DNA of 64,000 nucleotides, from positions 8,678,601 through 8,742,600 of the forward strand of contig CM055108.1 of NCBI GenBank assembly GCA_029204225.1, written 5' to 3'. The DNA is from Diphasiastrum complanatum (taxonomy: Eukaryota > Streptophyta > Lycopodiopsida > Lycopodiales > Lycopodiaceae). This document shows, one piece after another, positions 10,290-21,290 of the stretch (position 1 is the first letter of the stretch; each line of letters opens with the position of its first letter). The translations under genes were made by a program, and so were the position numbers. The notes under the pieces were generated by a model, which was not told where the DNA came from, ran no database searches, and worked only from the letters and a program-made list of their open reading frames with translations.

Positions 10290-10520
10290 ATCACAAATGT
10301 CATTTCATCATAGCATCATATTCAATGTCCATTACCTTGCACCATTCATCTTTTTTTATTATATCTTCAAAAAAGACTGGCACCTATTGTTGAAGAGTAG
10401 AAGCTAATGCAAAATTACTATCTTAAAATGCTTGCTTTTCTATTTGAACATAAGTAGGCCTATTAGGCCTTTTGCTCTTTCTTGGTGATATTCTTAAGGT
10501 AGGTCTAGGAGATCATAATG
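10290..10520 (-). pseudogene. Copia RT N-terminal scrap
   Basis: The reverse translation gives KDEWCKVMDIEYDAMMK (near 10300-10360), the start of an RT_copia domain, preceded by connector-like sequence up to about 10520 with stops. It is opposite in strand to the pol scrap just to its left, so the two come from different insertions or an inversion. The rest of 10198-10548 shows nothing else. Confidence 0.65.
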
Positions 10521-10548
10521 ATTAATTCTCATTATCATATAAAATATT

Positions 10549-12515
10549 AATTTGAGTCTCTAACCGTATTGGCATAATTTTATTCTATACATAGTGCGAA
10601 GGGAGAAAGGGTCGATATTATTGTTGTATGTTAAGGAGGAAAACTTCAAAATTTTGAATATGCTCAAAATTGGACTTTTTCAAGTTACTTTTTAAAGACA
10701 TGGGCAATTTTTTATTTTGCATTTCAATTGATAGTTTGTCGAGTGTTTTGCTTTTCTATAAAGGCAAAATGGCATGAATTCATGAAAACCTCAATGTTTG
10801 CCAAACTAACAAATGGAATAGATATTGTATGCTTGCCAAACTTGCTTGCATTTCCAAAGATATCGAATCTTACGTGAGTATATAGGCTCACCACAATGAT
10901 TAAAAAAGACAAATGTTTTTCTCGTGTGTTCAACACTCTAAGCATATTAATTTTGTATATCAATTGTGATAGAAGAATGCTAATTATGTCTTGGATTGAA
11001 TTACAAGATTATTTAATACCAGTAACTACTAATAGCAGGTCTGTGGTTAGCTATAGCTATAATACTAACATGTCTATGGTTAACTACTACTAGCAGGTCT
11101 ATGGTTAGATATAGTACTAACAGGTCTATGGTTAGCTATAGTACTATGTTAGGTTTGTGTTACGAATCTCATGTTTTTGTTTTCAATCTTTGACTTTTAT
11201 ATTTAAGTATCATTCTGAGAGGATGACCTCATATTCTAGTTTTCATTATCAACATGTGGCATCATATAAATGTATGGATAATGAGTGAATATATCACCAA
11301 AGCTTTGACTTAAAGCCAAACCAATGAAATTGAGTGCATATCACTTTCTAAGTGCAAAAATGGGCTACATTTTCGAAGAGAATCTTGCTAACTCACTAGG
11401 CCACCACAATCTTTCAAAGAAAATACACATTGTCTTCCTCGTTAATTTGAGTCTCTAACCATATTGGCATACTTTTATTCTATACATAGTGCGAAGGGAA
11501 AAGGTGTCGATATTATTGTTGTATGTTAAGAAGGAAAACTTCAAAATTTTGAACTTGCTCAAAATTGGACTTTTTCAAGTTACTTTTAAAAGAGATGGGC
11601 AATTTTTAATTTTGCCTTTCAGTTGATAGTTTGTTGAGTATTTTGCTTTTCTATAAAGGAAAAATGGCCTGAATTCATGAAAACCTCAATGTTTGCCAAA
11701 CCGACAAATGGAATAGATATTGTATGCTTGCCAAACTTGCTTGCATTTCCAAAGATATCAAATCTTACGTGAGTATCTAGGCTCACCACAATGATTAAAA
11801 AAGACAAATGTTTTTCTCATGTGTTCAACACTTTGAGCGTATTAATTTTGTATATTAATACTCTGAGTGATTGTGATAGAAGAATGCTAATTATGTCTTG
11901 GATTGAATTACAAGATTACTTAATACCAGTAACTACTAATAACAGGTCTGTGGTTAGCTATAGCTATAATACAAACATGTCTATGGTTAACTACTACTAG
12001 CAGGTCTGTGGTTAGCTATAGTACTAAGAGGTCTATGGTTAGCTATAGTACTATGTTAGGTTTGTGTTACGAATCTCATGTTTCTGTTTTCAATCTTTGA
12101 CTTTTATATTTAAGTATCACTCTAAGAGGATGACCTCAGTGATTATCAACATGTGGCATCATATAAATGTATGGATTATGAGTGAATATATCACCAAAGC
12201 TTTGACTTAAAGCCAAACCAATGAAATTGAGTACATATCACTTTCTAAGTGCAAAAATGGACTGCATTTTCAAAGAGAATCTTGCTGACTCACTAGGCCG
12301 CCACAATCTTTCAAAGAAAATACACACTGTCTTCTTTGTTAATTTGAGTCTCTAACCATATTGGCATAATTTTATTGTATACATAGTGTGAAGGGAGAAA
12401 GTGTCAATATTACTGTTGTATGTTAAGAAGGAAAACTTCAAAATTTTGAACTTGCTCAAAATTGGACGTTTTCAAGTTACTTTTTAAAGAGACAGGCAAT
12501 TTTTAATTTTGCCTT
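10549..12515. repeat. Tandem array of an approximately 896-bp unit, 2.2 copies
   Basis: Units start with AATTTGAGTCTCTAACC at 10549, 11444 and 12341 (spacings 895 and 897). The third copy stops after about 175 bp. Copies differ by scattered substitutions and small indels. Each full copy contains a nested minisatellite, about four units of CAGGTCTRTGGTTAGCTATA type (11036-11155 and 11930-12055). I recognise no protein in it; short frames of 60-80 residues recur in both copies but look like chance. Confidence 0.9.
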
Positions 12516-13221
12516 TCAATTTTACTTCAAAGCAAGGCATTGTATATTTTAGTTGTATTCCATTAAAGCAAGGCATTTATATTTTGCTTGTATACCTACT
12601 GCAACAACACATTGTATATTTCAATTGTATATCTACTTTAAGGCAAGACAAAGGCAAACACTATTATAATTTTTGCCATTGCTTTCCACAAAAAAAAGTT
12701 TCTTTCTAAATTCATCAAAATTCGACTTATTATAGTATGTCGAATTGCAACATATTGGATTTTTGTTTAAAACCTATTGAAATCCAAGGTCAACTTTGTA
12801 TGTTTTGTTGTTGTGTTTTATGTATTTCATATGCTAGATTTTCACCTATTTCCATGCTAATTAAGAGACTGAAAGATCCTAAATCATTGACATTAATCGA
12901 TCATAAAAGATAGGACCTGCTAGGATTGACCGACCCTTGCCAATATTCTATAAGCTCCTACTCCAAGGCCTCAAAATTCTTAATTCTTATTAATAGTCTT
13001 TTATGGAAGACTAAGACCCTTTAACATAGGTTGTTTTGGCCATATGAAAGGTGACTTAATTATTACAATTGAATATATTTTGAGATAAAGTGTCTAATTA
13101 GCTGTAATTAGCCCAAATTTAGTGGTCAAATAGGCTAACAAATGTGGAAGCAAAAGAAATTGTCAAATAGGCTAACAAATGTGGAAGCAAAAGAAATTGT
13201 GACATTGAATAACCAGAACAA
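12516..13221. other. AT-rich stretch without a recognisable gene; 37-bp tandem duplication
   Basis: Three loose copies of a GCAAGGCAT...TGTATATT motif occur at about 12530-12650. A 37-bp segment (starting GTCAAATAGGCTAAC) is exactly repeated at 13125-13161 and 13162-13198. Nothing coding is seen. Confidence 0.7.
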
Positions 13222-13226
13222 TTTTA

Positions 13227-13963
13227 TGTTGAATTTCACACTTGTGGATTGTCCACTACATGTACTTGTGATCTCCTAAGGTGTGTAGATGCACCAAGAT
13301 CAAGACTAGATTGAGATTCAAGATCTATCTTTGATTCTATGGCAAAAACACACTACTACATGCATTCAATCACTTCCAACTCTCACTCACACGTATGGGA
13401 AGTATTCAAAAAATAATCTAAGTAAAAACAAGCTGCTCTCCTTGGGTAGAGAGAGAAAAAAATGATGAGCTCTTGGGTAGAGAGATAAAGCTAGAAATTC
13501 AATAACACACAATATCCATGAAATCACCAAATCAATCAGATCCAAAATGAGGAGTACAATGATACTAGTAGATCCACGAGCTACCACTATGCTTAACTAT
13601 GATTGGACCATACTTTGTCACCTCTTGATCCTATTGGACCATTGATCCATGCACCTCTTAATTCTATTGAACTATATTCAAGCACACCTCAATTTCCTAT
13701 TGGACCTCACAAGGTTCCACCTCTAAATCCTATTGGACCTCTTGGAATTCATCAAACAAAAGCTTTACACTTGTCTACACTCTAATTGGCACGTGTTTAG
13801 CCTCTTACTCTATTTTGGCTCAATAGTGGCATTACAAGTGGAAATACATAATTTGCCATCTATGCCAAATTTATTCCTATCAACATCCTACACCTAGATG
13901 CTTGATGTAAAAAAACATAAGACCCCTATATCTAACATAGATAATCTTTTTCAATTCTTCACA
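13227..13963 (-). repeat. 3' LTR of the complete copia element
   Basis: It is 737 bp, with ends TGTTGAATTTCACAC...AATTCTTCACA, and pairs with the right LTR. A CCTATTGGACC-type motif is repeated about five times at 13600-13740 (GGTCCAATAGG on the sense strand), which fits a repeated U3 enhancer. A plus-strand frame of 60 codons over this repeat appears in both LTRs and is best explained by the repeats. Confidence 0.95.
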
Positions 13964-13976
13964 CTCCTCCTAAAAA
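13964..13976 (-). promoter_or_regulatory. Polypurine tract
   Basis: On the minus strand the bases just before the 3' LTR read TTTTTTAGGAGGAG, a short purine tract followed at once by the LTR's TG. This is the expected plus-strand primer site. Confidence 0.8.
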
Positions 13977-14027
13977 ATTATCTATGAAGATTTGAGCATT
14001 GATCTTGATATAACTCCAAGATTAGAT

Positions 14028-14550
14028 CTATGCTTGATGAAAGCACTTTTGCTCAAAGGCTTGGTGGGTAGATCGGCAATACAAGAGGACGAGTTGACAT
14101 GCTCCAAATAGATTTCTCCTCCAATAAGCTTTTCTCTCACAAAATGGTGTGCCACTTCTATGTGCTTGCTTTTTGCATGGATAGATCTTCACTTTTATAG
14201 AGTAGACCATAATCACAAGATGAATATACATATCTTAGAATCCTCTTGGCCATCTTCCAATGATTGATATTAGTGTGCACACAAAAACTTAGATCGGGCC
14301 TAGTAATGGTAAGCCAAATCAAGGAGCCTACAAGACTCCTAAAAAGTGTGATGTCCTCAAAGGATCTTTCATGACCTTTATTAGGATCTTTTACAATTTG
14401 CTCCATTGGAGTATCTATGCTCTTAGAATATTCCATATGGAATTTTTTCAACATAGAGTGAGCATATCTAGATTGGCATATAAAGACATGATTTTCATAA
14501 AAATCAATTTCTAGGCCTAGGATGTAATGCATCTCTCCTAGATCTTGCAT
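14028..14550 (-). pseudogene. Copia RT C-terminus and remnant RNase H with an internal deletion
   Basis: From 14550 the frame continues the RT (MQDLGEMHYILGLEIDF, then GSLIWLTITRPDLSF) and reaches YGLLYKSEDLS. At about 14175-14190 it jumps, in another frame, to the RNase H tail (KHIEVAHHFVREKL, then CIADLPTKPLS). The catalytic part of RNase H in between is missing. The fragment follows a TAG at 14557-14559 in the same frame as the RT upstream. Confidence 0.88.
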
Positions 14551-14556
14551 TTTAAA

Positions 14557-15375
14557 CTAACATCCAAGTGCTAGCTTGGCTTCATCAACTAGCTTGATAC
14601 AACTTCCACAAAGAATAATGTCATCAACATAAATTAGAAGAATGACAATATTGCTATAGTCACTAAGAGTAAATCCTAGTGAGATAAGAAAAGAATTAAG
14701 TCTTGAATACCATGATCTTGGTGCTTGCTTGAGTCCATAAAGACTTTTGAAGAGCAAGCACACTTTGGACTCATCCTTGATGAATCCTTGAGGTTGTTCC
14801 ATATAGATCTCCTCCTCAAGATAACCATTTAGAAAAGCATTGGATACATCTAATTGGAACACCTTCCACTTGAAAAAACAAGCAAGAGAAATGAGAATTC
14901 TTATTGTCACCATCTTTGCAACGGGTGCAAAGGTCTCCTCATAATCAAGACCATGGATTTGAGCAAATCCTTTGGCACATAATCTTGCTTTATGCTTGTT
15001 GATGGTTCCATCATGATTGAACTTGATCCGAAATACCCACTTGCAACCAATCACATGCTTGTTGGATGGAGGATCCACAAGCTCCCAAGTATTGTTGGTG
15101 ATCAATGCATTATACTCTTGCTTCATGGCATTATACCACTCCTTGGTATTGAGTGCCTCTTGTACATTCTTTGGCTCTTCATGAGAGACATAAAAAACAT
15201 AATTAGTGGAATCAAGATCCACTTGTTTGCCTTTGTCAACATATGAGAGCCTCTTAGGCTCGGATCTATCTCTCATGGATCTTCTTGGTGAGAAAATCCG
15301 AGGAGAGTCTTCTTCAAATCTCGACCCCATCACATCATGATTGTCTTCAAAATCAATAATTGATGATGCATCCAT
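14557..15375 (-). pseudogene. Copia reverse transcriptase
   Basis: This 272-residue frame starts in the integrase-RT connector, carries the RT opening (ITNNTWELVDPPSNKHVIGC) and QLDVSNAFLNG, and has an intact YVDD near its end. A TAG stop follows LALGC, where the frame should continue into the rest of RT, so the domain is split by one nonsense codon. The connector overlaps the end of the upstream frame, showing a frameshift between them. Confidence 0.92.
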
Positions 15376-17612
15376 AGATTTCTTGATCTCGGCCTCTTCA
15401 AAAGATGAGTGTTGATCTTCATGAAAGAGAACATCTCTACTTTCAATAACTTGAGAAGTAGAGAGTATAAAGATCTATAGGCCTTCTTGGTGGATGAGTA
15501 TCCAACCATGATCCCTTTGCATGCACTAGGATCTTCCTTCTTACGTGTTTCCAAGGGAATATGGACAAAGCATAAGCATCCAAAAACTCTAAGGTGATCA
15601 ACCTTAGGCTTCTTCAAAAATAAGATTTCATATGGTGACTTTCCTCCAAGAGCTATATGTGGGAGCCTATTGCAAAGATAATTTGCACAATTAATGGCTT
15701 CTCCCCAAAAATCTTTTGGCAAAGATGCCTCAATTCTCATAGATTTTGCACATTCACATAGAGATCTATTCTTTCTCTCGGCCACTCCATTTTGAGATGG
15801 AGAGTAGGCACAAGAAAACTCTCTTTTAATGCCTTCAAGCTCACAAATATCTTGAAATTTATTGGAGATATATTCACCACCTCCATCACTTCTAAGAGCT
15901 TTAATCTTGAATGAGAATTGCTTCTCTACATAAGCTTTGAAAATAAGGAAATGATCAAACACCATAGATTTAGAAGCAAGAAGATATATCCAAGTGAATC
16001 TTGTGTAATCATCAATGAAAGTAACAAAACAAGTGGCTCCTCCCTTGCTTGTAGTTGATGAGAAATGCACATCCGAGTGGATTAACTCCAAAGGATGCTT
16101 GCTTTTGATAGAAGATCTTGTAAATGGCTTTTTGTGAGATTTAGCAATAGCACAAGCCTCACAAGGCTTGATCTTCTTGGAGAGTGACTTTGGCAAGCCA
16201 ATAGCTTTGGCTTCTTTGATCATAGAGAGCATGGATTTGTAGTTGGGATGTCCCAACCTCCTATGCCATAATTCCTCCATAAAGAGCTTGTTCACAAGAG
16301 CAACATTACAAGCATTCACATACTCATTTGGATCTAGTTTATAGATGCCACCAAATCTAGATCCTAATGCAAGTATCTCATCATTCTTCTTGATAGTGCA
16401 AGTATCAACATTGAATTTTACATCAAGGCCATTATCAAGCAATTGGCCAACACTAATAAGATTCTTGGTAAGCTTAGGTACATAAAGAACTTTAGAGAGA
16501 GAAAGAACTTTAGAGGATGCAAGCTTCAAGGGAATGTTCCCTATGCCTTCAAGAGGACATTCAAAATCATTGGCAGTGTATAGTGATTTCTTGACTCCAT
16601 CATAAGGTGCAATAGAAGAGATAGAGTCCTTGGAGCTACACATATGTGAAGAGGCTCCACTATCAACATACCATAGGCCGTCCTTCTTGAAAGGAGTAGA
16701 TGAGAAACTAGATACCATAAGAGATCCCTCTCCATCACTTGCAATAGTGTCTTCCTTCTCATTGGTAATGTTGGCTTGCTTGAGTTGATTCTTCTTCTTG
16801 AAGCAATTGGTGGCATAATGACCTTTCTTGCAACAATAAAAGCACTTGATCTTCTTCTTCTTGAGCTTGGATGATGAAGCATTAGAGTAATCATCTTCCT
16901 CCTCATCTTTGTCTTTGGATTTGACTTTGCCCTTGCTTGAGGATTGTTGATGTTGGTTCTTGCTCCTCCCTTTGTGCTTATCCTTGGCAAAGAGAGCTTT
17001 GCCATCATTATGAGTAAGAGAAAGCTTGTCCATCCTCAAGAGCTTGTACTCTTGTCTTGATTCTTCCGAAATTAGTACACTTTGGAGAGCCTCCAAACTA
17101 GGTAGCTCCTCCTTAATGGCATAGGATTGGACAAGGTTATCAAATTCACTTCTCAAGCCATTGAGAATGACTTGAACTAGCTCATTCTGATTGATGGAAT
17201 CACCAATACAAGCAAGTTCTCTATGAATATCTTTTACTCTCAAAACATAACTAGATGCACTCTCATCACTCTTTTGGGTACTTTGAAAGATTTGATTCCT
17301 AAGAGTGAGAAGCCTAGAGGTATTCTTAGCCTCATAGATAGTCTTGAGACAATCCCAAGCTTCTTTGGCTGTTGTACAAGTACCTATCTCCCTCAATAGC
17401 TCATTAGAGACATTCATCTTAATGTAGTGGAGAGCCATCCTAGCTCTCTTTTTGTATTTTTGAACCTCTTGAAGAACTTGTGGTTCTTCTTCAAGGGCAA
17501 GAACTATGTCCATCACGTCTTGAAGGATCAAGATGGACTCCATCCTCATTTTCCAAATTGAATAGTTTGAAGTGGTCAATCTTTCACTTGATTCCAACAA
17601 GGATGAACCCAT
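15330..17612 (-). CDS. Copia gag-protease-integrase, 760 codons, C-terminus frameshifted
   Basis: The start ATG is at 17612. Gag (SNYSIWKMRMESILILQDV) covers about residues 1-260. The CCHC knuckle (CFYCCKKGHYATNC) is near residue 260, protease DSGASSHMC near 315, GAG-pre-integrase with LWHRRLGHPN and CEACA near 450-490, and the integrase core (HSDVHFSS, ALRSDGGGEY, NGVAERKN) at 510-640. After the KAYR motif near 15475 the sequence leaves the family frame; this looks like a one-base deletion, and the conserved reading continues in the frame of the RT ORF. All catalytic motifs up to that point are intact. Confidence 0.94.
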   Translation of the reverse strand: MGSSLLESSERLTTSNYSIWKMRMESILILQDVMDIVLALEEEPQVLQEVQKYKKRARMALHYIKMNVSNELLREIGTCTTAKEAWDCLKTIYEAKNTSRLLTLRNQIFQSTQKSDESASSYVLRVKDIHRELACIGDSINQNELVQVILNGLRSEFDNLVQSYAIKEELPSLEALQSVLISEESRQEYKLLRMDKLSLTHNDGKALFAKDKHKGRSKNQHQQSSSKGKVKSKDKDEEEDDYSNASSSKLKKKKIKCFYCCKKGHYATNCFKKKNQLKQANITNEKEDTIASDGEGSLMVSSFSSTPFKKDGLWYVDSGASSHMCSSKDSISSIAPYDGVKKSLYTANDFECPLEGIGNIPLKLASSKVLSLSKVLYVPKLTKNLISVGQLLDNGLDVKFNVDTCTIKKNDEILALGSRFGGIYKLDPNEYVNACNVALVNKLFMEELWHRRLGHPNYKSMLSMIKEAKAIGLPKSLSKKIKPCEACAIAKSHKKPFTRSSIKSKHPLELIHSDVHFSSTTSKGGATCFVTFIDDYTRFTWIYLLASKSMVFDHFLIFKAYVEKQFSFKIKALRSDGGGEYISNKFQDICELEGIKREFSCAYSPSQNGVAERKNRSLCECAKSMRIEASLPKDFWGEAINCANYLCNRLPHIALGGKSPYEILFLKKPKVDHLRVFGCLCFVHIPLETRKKEDPSACKGIMVGYSSTKKAYRSLYSLLLKLLKVEMFSFMKINTHLLKRPRSRNLWMHHQLLILKTIMM

Positions 17613-18361
17613 TTAAGACATTTGAAGTGAAGAAAACTCAAATGATGAACAATAAATGTTGCTACACACTCTAATACGATCCAATAAGAGAGTACTATCT
17701 CCTCCTATGAAAGATCTTGCAACTATTTGTGAATTGATTCTCACTAGCTACACAAATCTCTCTAAAACAAGATCTATTTCACATCAAATGATGGAGTATA
17801 GGCAAAGTTAGGATCAAACACTCTTAGCACGTGTGAAGTACTCTAAGAAACCAAATTTGACTCAAATACAATGATATTGCGTGAAACAAAATGGCTAAGA
17901 TCTCAAAACAGTGCCTAGATCAATATAGATGAGATTGGCAAGCATACAACTGTGATTTTGGATCAACCAAGCAATCTCTTGACCAAACCAAATGTGTCCA
18001 TCCAAGTCTATTGCCCTACCTAACCCTCTTCAAAAGCTTATAACTTTTGATTGGCTCAACCAAATGGAATGAAACTGATTGCATCAGAAACTAGACAAAA
18101 ATAGCTTCAAAACAAGCTATGAAGCAAGATAAATGGATCAAGCATGAGAGAGAACTTCCAAACTGAAATTGGATGTTCTTCACACGTGTCTGAGCACCTA
18201 ATTTAGTACAGTACCAGGTCAGACCCAATCAATGTCTTTTTTATCTCTTTTGATCCAATATTGGGCAAGATAGCTAGGAAAATGGGCCTTGACAACTTCT
18301 AGCTCAAGATTGAAGAAAATTTTTCACTTAGATGAATCAAAGTGCATGGTAACCTTAGGTA
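17613..18361 (-). other. 5' leader of the complete copia element
   Basis: This is non-coding sequence between the PBS and the gag start. Two ACACGTG-type motifs occur (near 17828 and 18182). I see no other gene. Confidence 0.75.
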
Positions 18362-18374
18362 GGCTCTGATACCA
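18362..18374 (-). promoter_or_regulatory. Primer binding site, initiator tRNA-Met type
   Basis: The minus-strand TGGTATCAGAGCC directly follows the 5' LTR end. It is identical to the site at 3828-3840, although the LTRs belong to a different family. Confidence 0.95.
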
Positions 18375-19112
18375 TGTTGAATTTCACACGTGTGGATTGT
18401 CCACTACATGTACTTGTGATCTCCTAAGGTGTGTAGATGCACCAAGATCAAGATTAGATTGAGATTCAAGATCTACCTTTGATTCTATGGCAAAAACACA
18501 CTACTACATGCATTCAATCACTTCCAACTCTCACTCACACATATGGGAAGTATTCAAAAAATAATCTAAGTAAAAACAAGCTGCTCTTCTCAAGTAGAGA
18601 GAGAAATAACATCATGAGCTCTCGGGTAGAGAGAGAAAGCTAGAAACTCAATAACACACAAAATCCATGAAATCACCAAATCAATTAGATCCAGAATGAG
18701 GAGTACAATGATACTAGTAGATCCACGAGCTACCACTATGCTTAACTATGATTGGACCATACTTTGTCACCTCTTGATCCTATTGGACCATTGATCCATG
18801 CACCTCTTGATTCTGTTGGACTATATTCAAGCACACCTCAATTTCCTATTGGACCTCACAAGGTTCCACCTCTAAATCCTATTGGACCTCTTGGAATTCA
18901 TCAAACAAAAGCTTTACACTTGTCTACACTCTAATTGGCATGTGTTTAGCCTCTTACTCTATTTTGGCTCAATAGTGGCATTACAAGTGGAAATGCATAA
19001 TTTGTCATCTATGCCAAATTTATTCCTATCAACATCCTACACCTAGATGCTTGATGTAAAAAAACATAAGACCCCTATATCTAACATAGATAATCTTTTT
19101 CAATTCTTCACA
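18375..19112 (-). repeat. 5' LTR of the complete copia element
   Basis: It is 738 bp, with ends TGTTGAATTTCACACGTG...AATTCTTCACA. Compared with the 3' LTR, differences are mostly single transitions plus one cluster around the GAGAGA motifs near 18590-18640. The CACGTG here is CACTTG in the other LTR. Confidence 0.95.
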
Positions 19113-19117
19113 TTTTA

Positions 19118-19612
19118 CATCCATTAGAGCCCTTTTAAACTGATTAAGGCCTCATTTTTTACTTCATTGATTCTTGATCAAGATTGATTAGATTTTTAAA
19201 AGATCCGGTTCATATTTTGAGCGAAAATGCTTTTTACGTTCAATGTAATCACAGACCATCTCTTTAATTCCCATTTTGATTTTATTTCATAACAGAAAGG
19301 ATCTTCCAAGAACTTCCAAGGCTTAAACCTTGTAACCAGTCTAGCTTTAACTACTTCCCAATTAGATCATTCTATCAACTCTTGATTATAAAACCAATCT
19401 TGCATAACACTAGTCAAGGACATAGGAAAAAGTTTAAGTTTATCTTTTGGGTTAACTTCACCATAGACTTTACAAGATTCCGTAAAGATCTTAACAAATT
19501 TGACTGGATCTGTATGTCCATTATATCTTGGCAACTCTAAATGAGGAGTTTGCCTGATGATAGGACGGGGTTGGGGTTCTTGAATCTCTGGTTCTAAATT
19601 TGATTCTGCCAT
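19118..19612 (-). pseudogene. Ty3/gypsy gag fragment
   Basis: From the ATG at 19612: PHLELPRYNGHTDPVKF, VNPKDKLKLFPMSL and MQDWFYNQ, the retrotransposon gag (PF03732-like) core. A stop at 19367 is followed in frame by more gag-like sequence (WEVVKARLVTRF) down to about 19130. It is cut on the left by the copia target duplication, so the copia element inserted into it. Confidence 0.8.
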
Positions 19613-19728
19613 CTTTTAAGAATTTCTTTTGAAAAAATAGGAAATCTATAAAGTATAACTATGTAGATGACATTGGATCTAGATTTTTCAAAGATTGGAT
19701 CTAGATTTTTCAATTGAATCCTACCTTC

Positions 19729-19862
19729 TATTGAAAAGCTCCATTGTGTGCTTGTGGCCGAGGAGAGTAGGATCCTACATGTGAGACAAAGGATTGGTTC
19801 CTTGAAGCTACATGATGGAGATGAGAAGGAAAACTTCTCAAGAAAAGGCAAAATGAAATCCA
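19729..19862 (+). pseudogene. Copia gag fragment
   Basis: The translation (SIEKLHCVLVAEESRILHV, GSLKLHDGDEKENF) closely parallels the gag at 57790-57910 of the plus-strand copia element. It is cut directly at the gypsy LTR sequence beginning at 19864. It is a short relic in one frame without a start. Confidence 0.8.
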
Positions 19863-19863
19863 A

Positions 19864-20099
19864 GACCAAATTGTTTCACCATTGTTGTTTATGGATGCCA
19901 ATTTACCCAAATATCTTTGGATAACCAAATATGTCGCTGTAGTTTTCATTGTGAATATTACACATCACAATTTATTCACCACATACACACACTTATCATA
20001 CAAAAGAAGATATTATTCTCTCTCTTGGAGAACGATCAAACCCTTTATACTGCTTAATTCATTGATTTTGTGGACATTCATAACGACTAGGCTACCACA
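19864..20099 (+). repeat. Truncated gypsy LTR end, copy 1
   Basis: It matches the last 235 bp of the LTR ending at 29785, including GATGCCAATT..., a CTCTCTCTTGGAG tract and the final GGCTACCACA. It lacks the first three quarters of the LTR. It is closer to the 3' LTR than copy 2 is. Confidence 0.88.
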
Positions 20100-20106
20100 T
20101 AATCCT

Positions 20107-20314
20107 GGATGCCAATTTACCCAAATATCTTTGGATAACCAGTTATGTTGCTGTAGTATTCATTGTGAACTTTATACACTCTAGTCTGTTTATCATCATA
20201 CATACATTCACCATGCAAAAGATGAGATTATTCTCTCTCTTGGGGAACGATCAGACCTTTTATACTACATAATTCATTGATTTTGTGGAAATCTATAACG
20301 ACTAGACCACCACA
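20107..20314 (+). repeat. Truncated gypsy LTR end, copy 2, adjoining the PBS
   Basis: This is a second, more diverged copy of the same LTR end, terminating CCACCACA at 20314 just before the PBS. Only seven bases separate the two copies. The tandem layout suggests recombination between related elements or loss of an internal region. Confidence 0.88.
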
Positions 20315-20319
20315 TAATT

Positions 20320-20337
20320 TGGCGCCATTGCTGGGGA
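20320..20337 (+). promoter_or_regulatory. Primer binding site, tRNA-Asp type, two transitions
   Basis: TGGCGCCATTGCTGGGGA differs from the common plant gypsy PBS for tRNA-Asp at two positions, both as if C-to-T or G-to-A. It lies five bases after the LTR end. Confidence 0.85.
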
Positions 20338-20402
20338 GATGAATTTCACCTTTTGCAATATTTTTAAGTGTATTACATCTACGAATCTTTCTCATGTAAT
20401 GC

Positions 20403-21290
20403 ATGCCAAGAATACACTCTCAAGCAACTATTGAACAGAAACGTTTAGAGCGTGCACAGCGATTAGAAACATATAAGAAATTTAGAGATTTGTATTTGCA
20501 AAATTTGCGTAATTCACCAATTAGAGGAGGATTAACACCTAAAGCATTTAACGATCTTCCAAATGCTACTACAACATTTGTAGATTCATTAGAGAAAAGG
20601 ACCATTAAAACACCAAGTTTTACATATTCATCAGAATCAGATTCGTCTGATTCCACTTTCGAACTAAGTTCAGAATCAAAATCTTCTTCATCAGAACCAT
20701 TATTTGAGCGTAGTTTAGATCCTCCTAGTCCTCCTAGTCCTTCTAGTTCACCATCTGATAATATGGCGAACCCAGCGCCATCCACATCTACAAAAATCAA
20801 ATACGATTTTTTTAAGAGATCATCGTCTAGAGATGCGGACAGTTATTTGTCTCAGTTTAAATCTATTACTATAGCAAATAAAAAATATACAGATGAGGAC
20901 AAAGTTAGAATTTTGTCAGGTCTTCTGCAGAAGCAGGCTAGGATTTGGTACAGTCAATTAGTACCGAAAACGGTTAATACTTGGAACGCTTTAAAAGAAG
21001 CATTCCTTAAGTAGTTTAGGGAGATAGGATACTCCACTAGATTGTTGGCTCGACTTAATTCTGTTAAGAAAAAGCCGAAGGAATCGCTTAGAGAGTAAAC
21101 TCGTAGAGTTAAGAATTTAATAGAAAAATTAGGAGCCCAGTATCTGGTTCCTATGCAAAATGAATGGTACTTGGGCGGTTTGTTTAAGAAAATGGATAGT
21201 TATTGTCGACAGGGATTGGTGACTTCTTTGGAAGATGTCATTGCCTCTGCCGAAAATTACAAAACTGTTTCCTCGTAGACGGAGGAATGA
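20403..21290 (+). pseudogene. Gypsy gag (capsid part)
   Basis: The start is ATG 20403. A serine-rich acidic segment (residues 80-130) precedes the capsid-like domain (DADSYLSQFKSITIANK, then QKQARIWYSQLV). A TAG at 21012-21014 stops the 203-residue frame. The same frame then continues with recognisable gag (REIGYSTRLLARLNSV, WYLGGLFKKMDSY) to about 21275, with a further TAA near 21097. The position of the first stop, after EAFLK, fits a CAG-to-TAG change. Confidence 0.88.

Larger units (their letters stand above)
13227..19112 (-). mobile_element. Full-length Ty1/copia retrotransposon with matching 5-bp target duplications
   Basis: The LTRs are at 13227-13963 and 18375-19112, the PBS at 18362-18374 and a polypurine tract next to the left LTR. 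Gag-pol lies between, all in minus orientation. The flanking pentamers are TTTTA at 13222-13226 and TTTTA at 19113-19117, a perfect target-site duplication. The two LTRs differ at a modest number of sites, many of them transitions, so the insertion is not recent. Coding lesions make it non-functional as it stands. Confidence 0.96.

Noticed and set aside
10896-12000. Near-identical 65-69 codon frames in the tandem units
   Set aside because: Both are copies of one repeat and show no recognisable protein and no conserved start context; conservation of the frame is explained by duplication.
13603-13785. 60-codon frame with repeated PIGP motifs, also at 18752-18934
   Set aside because: It lies in both LTRs of the same copia element, antisense to it, and follows the repeated CCTATTGGACC motif.
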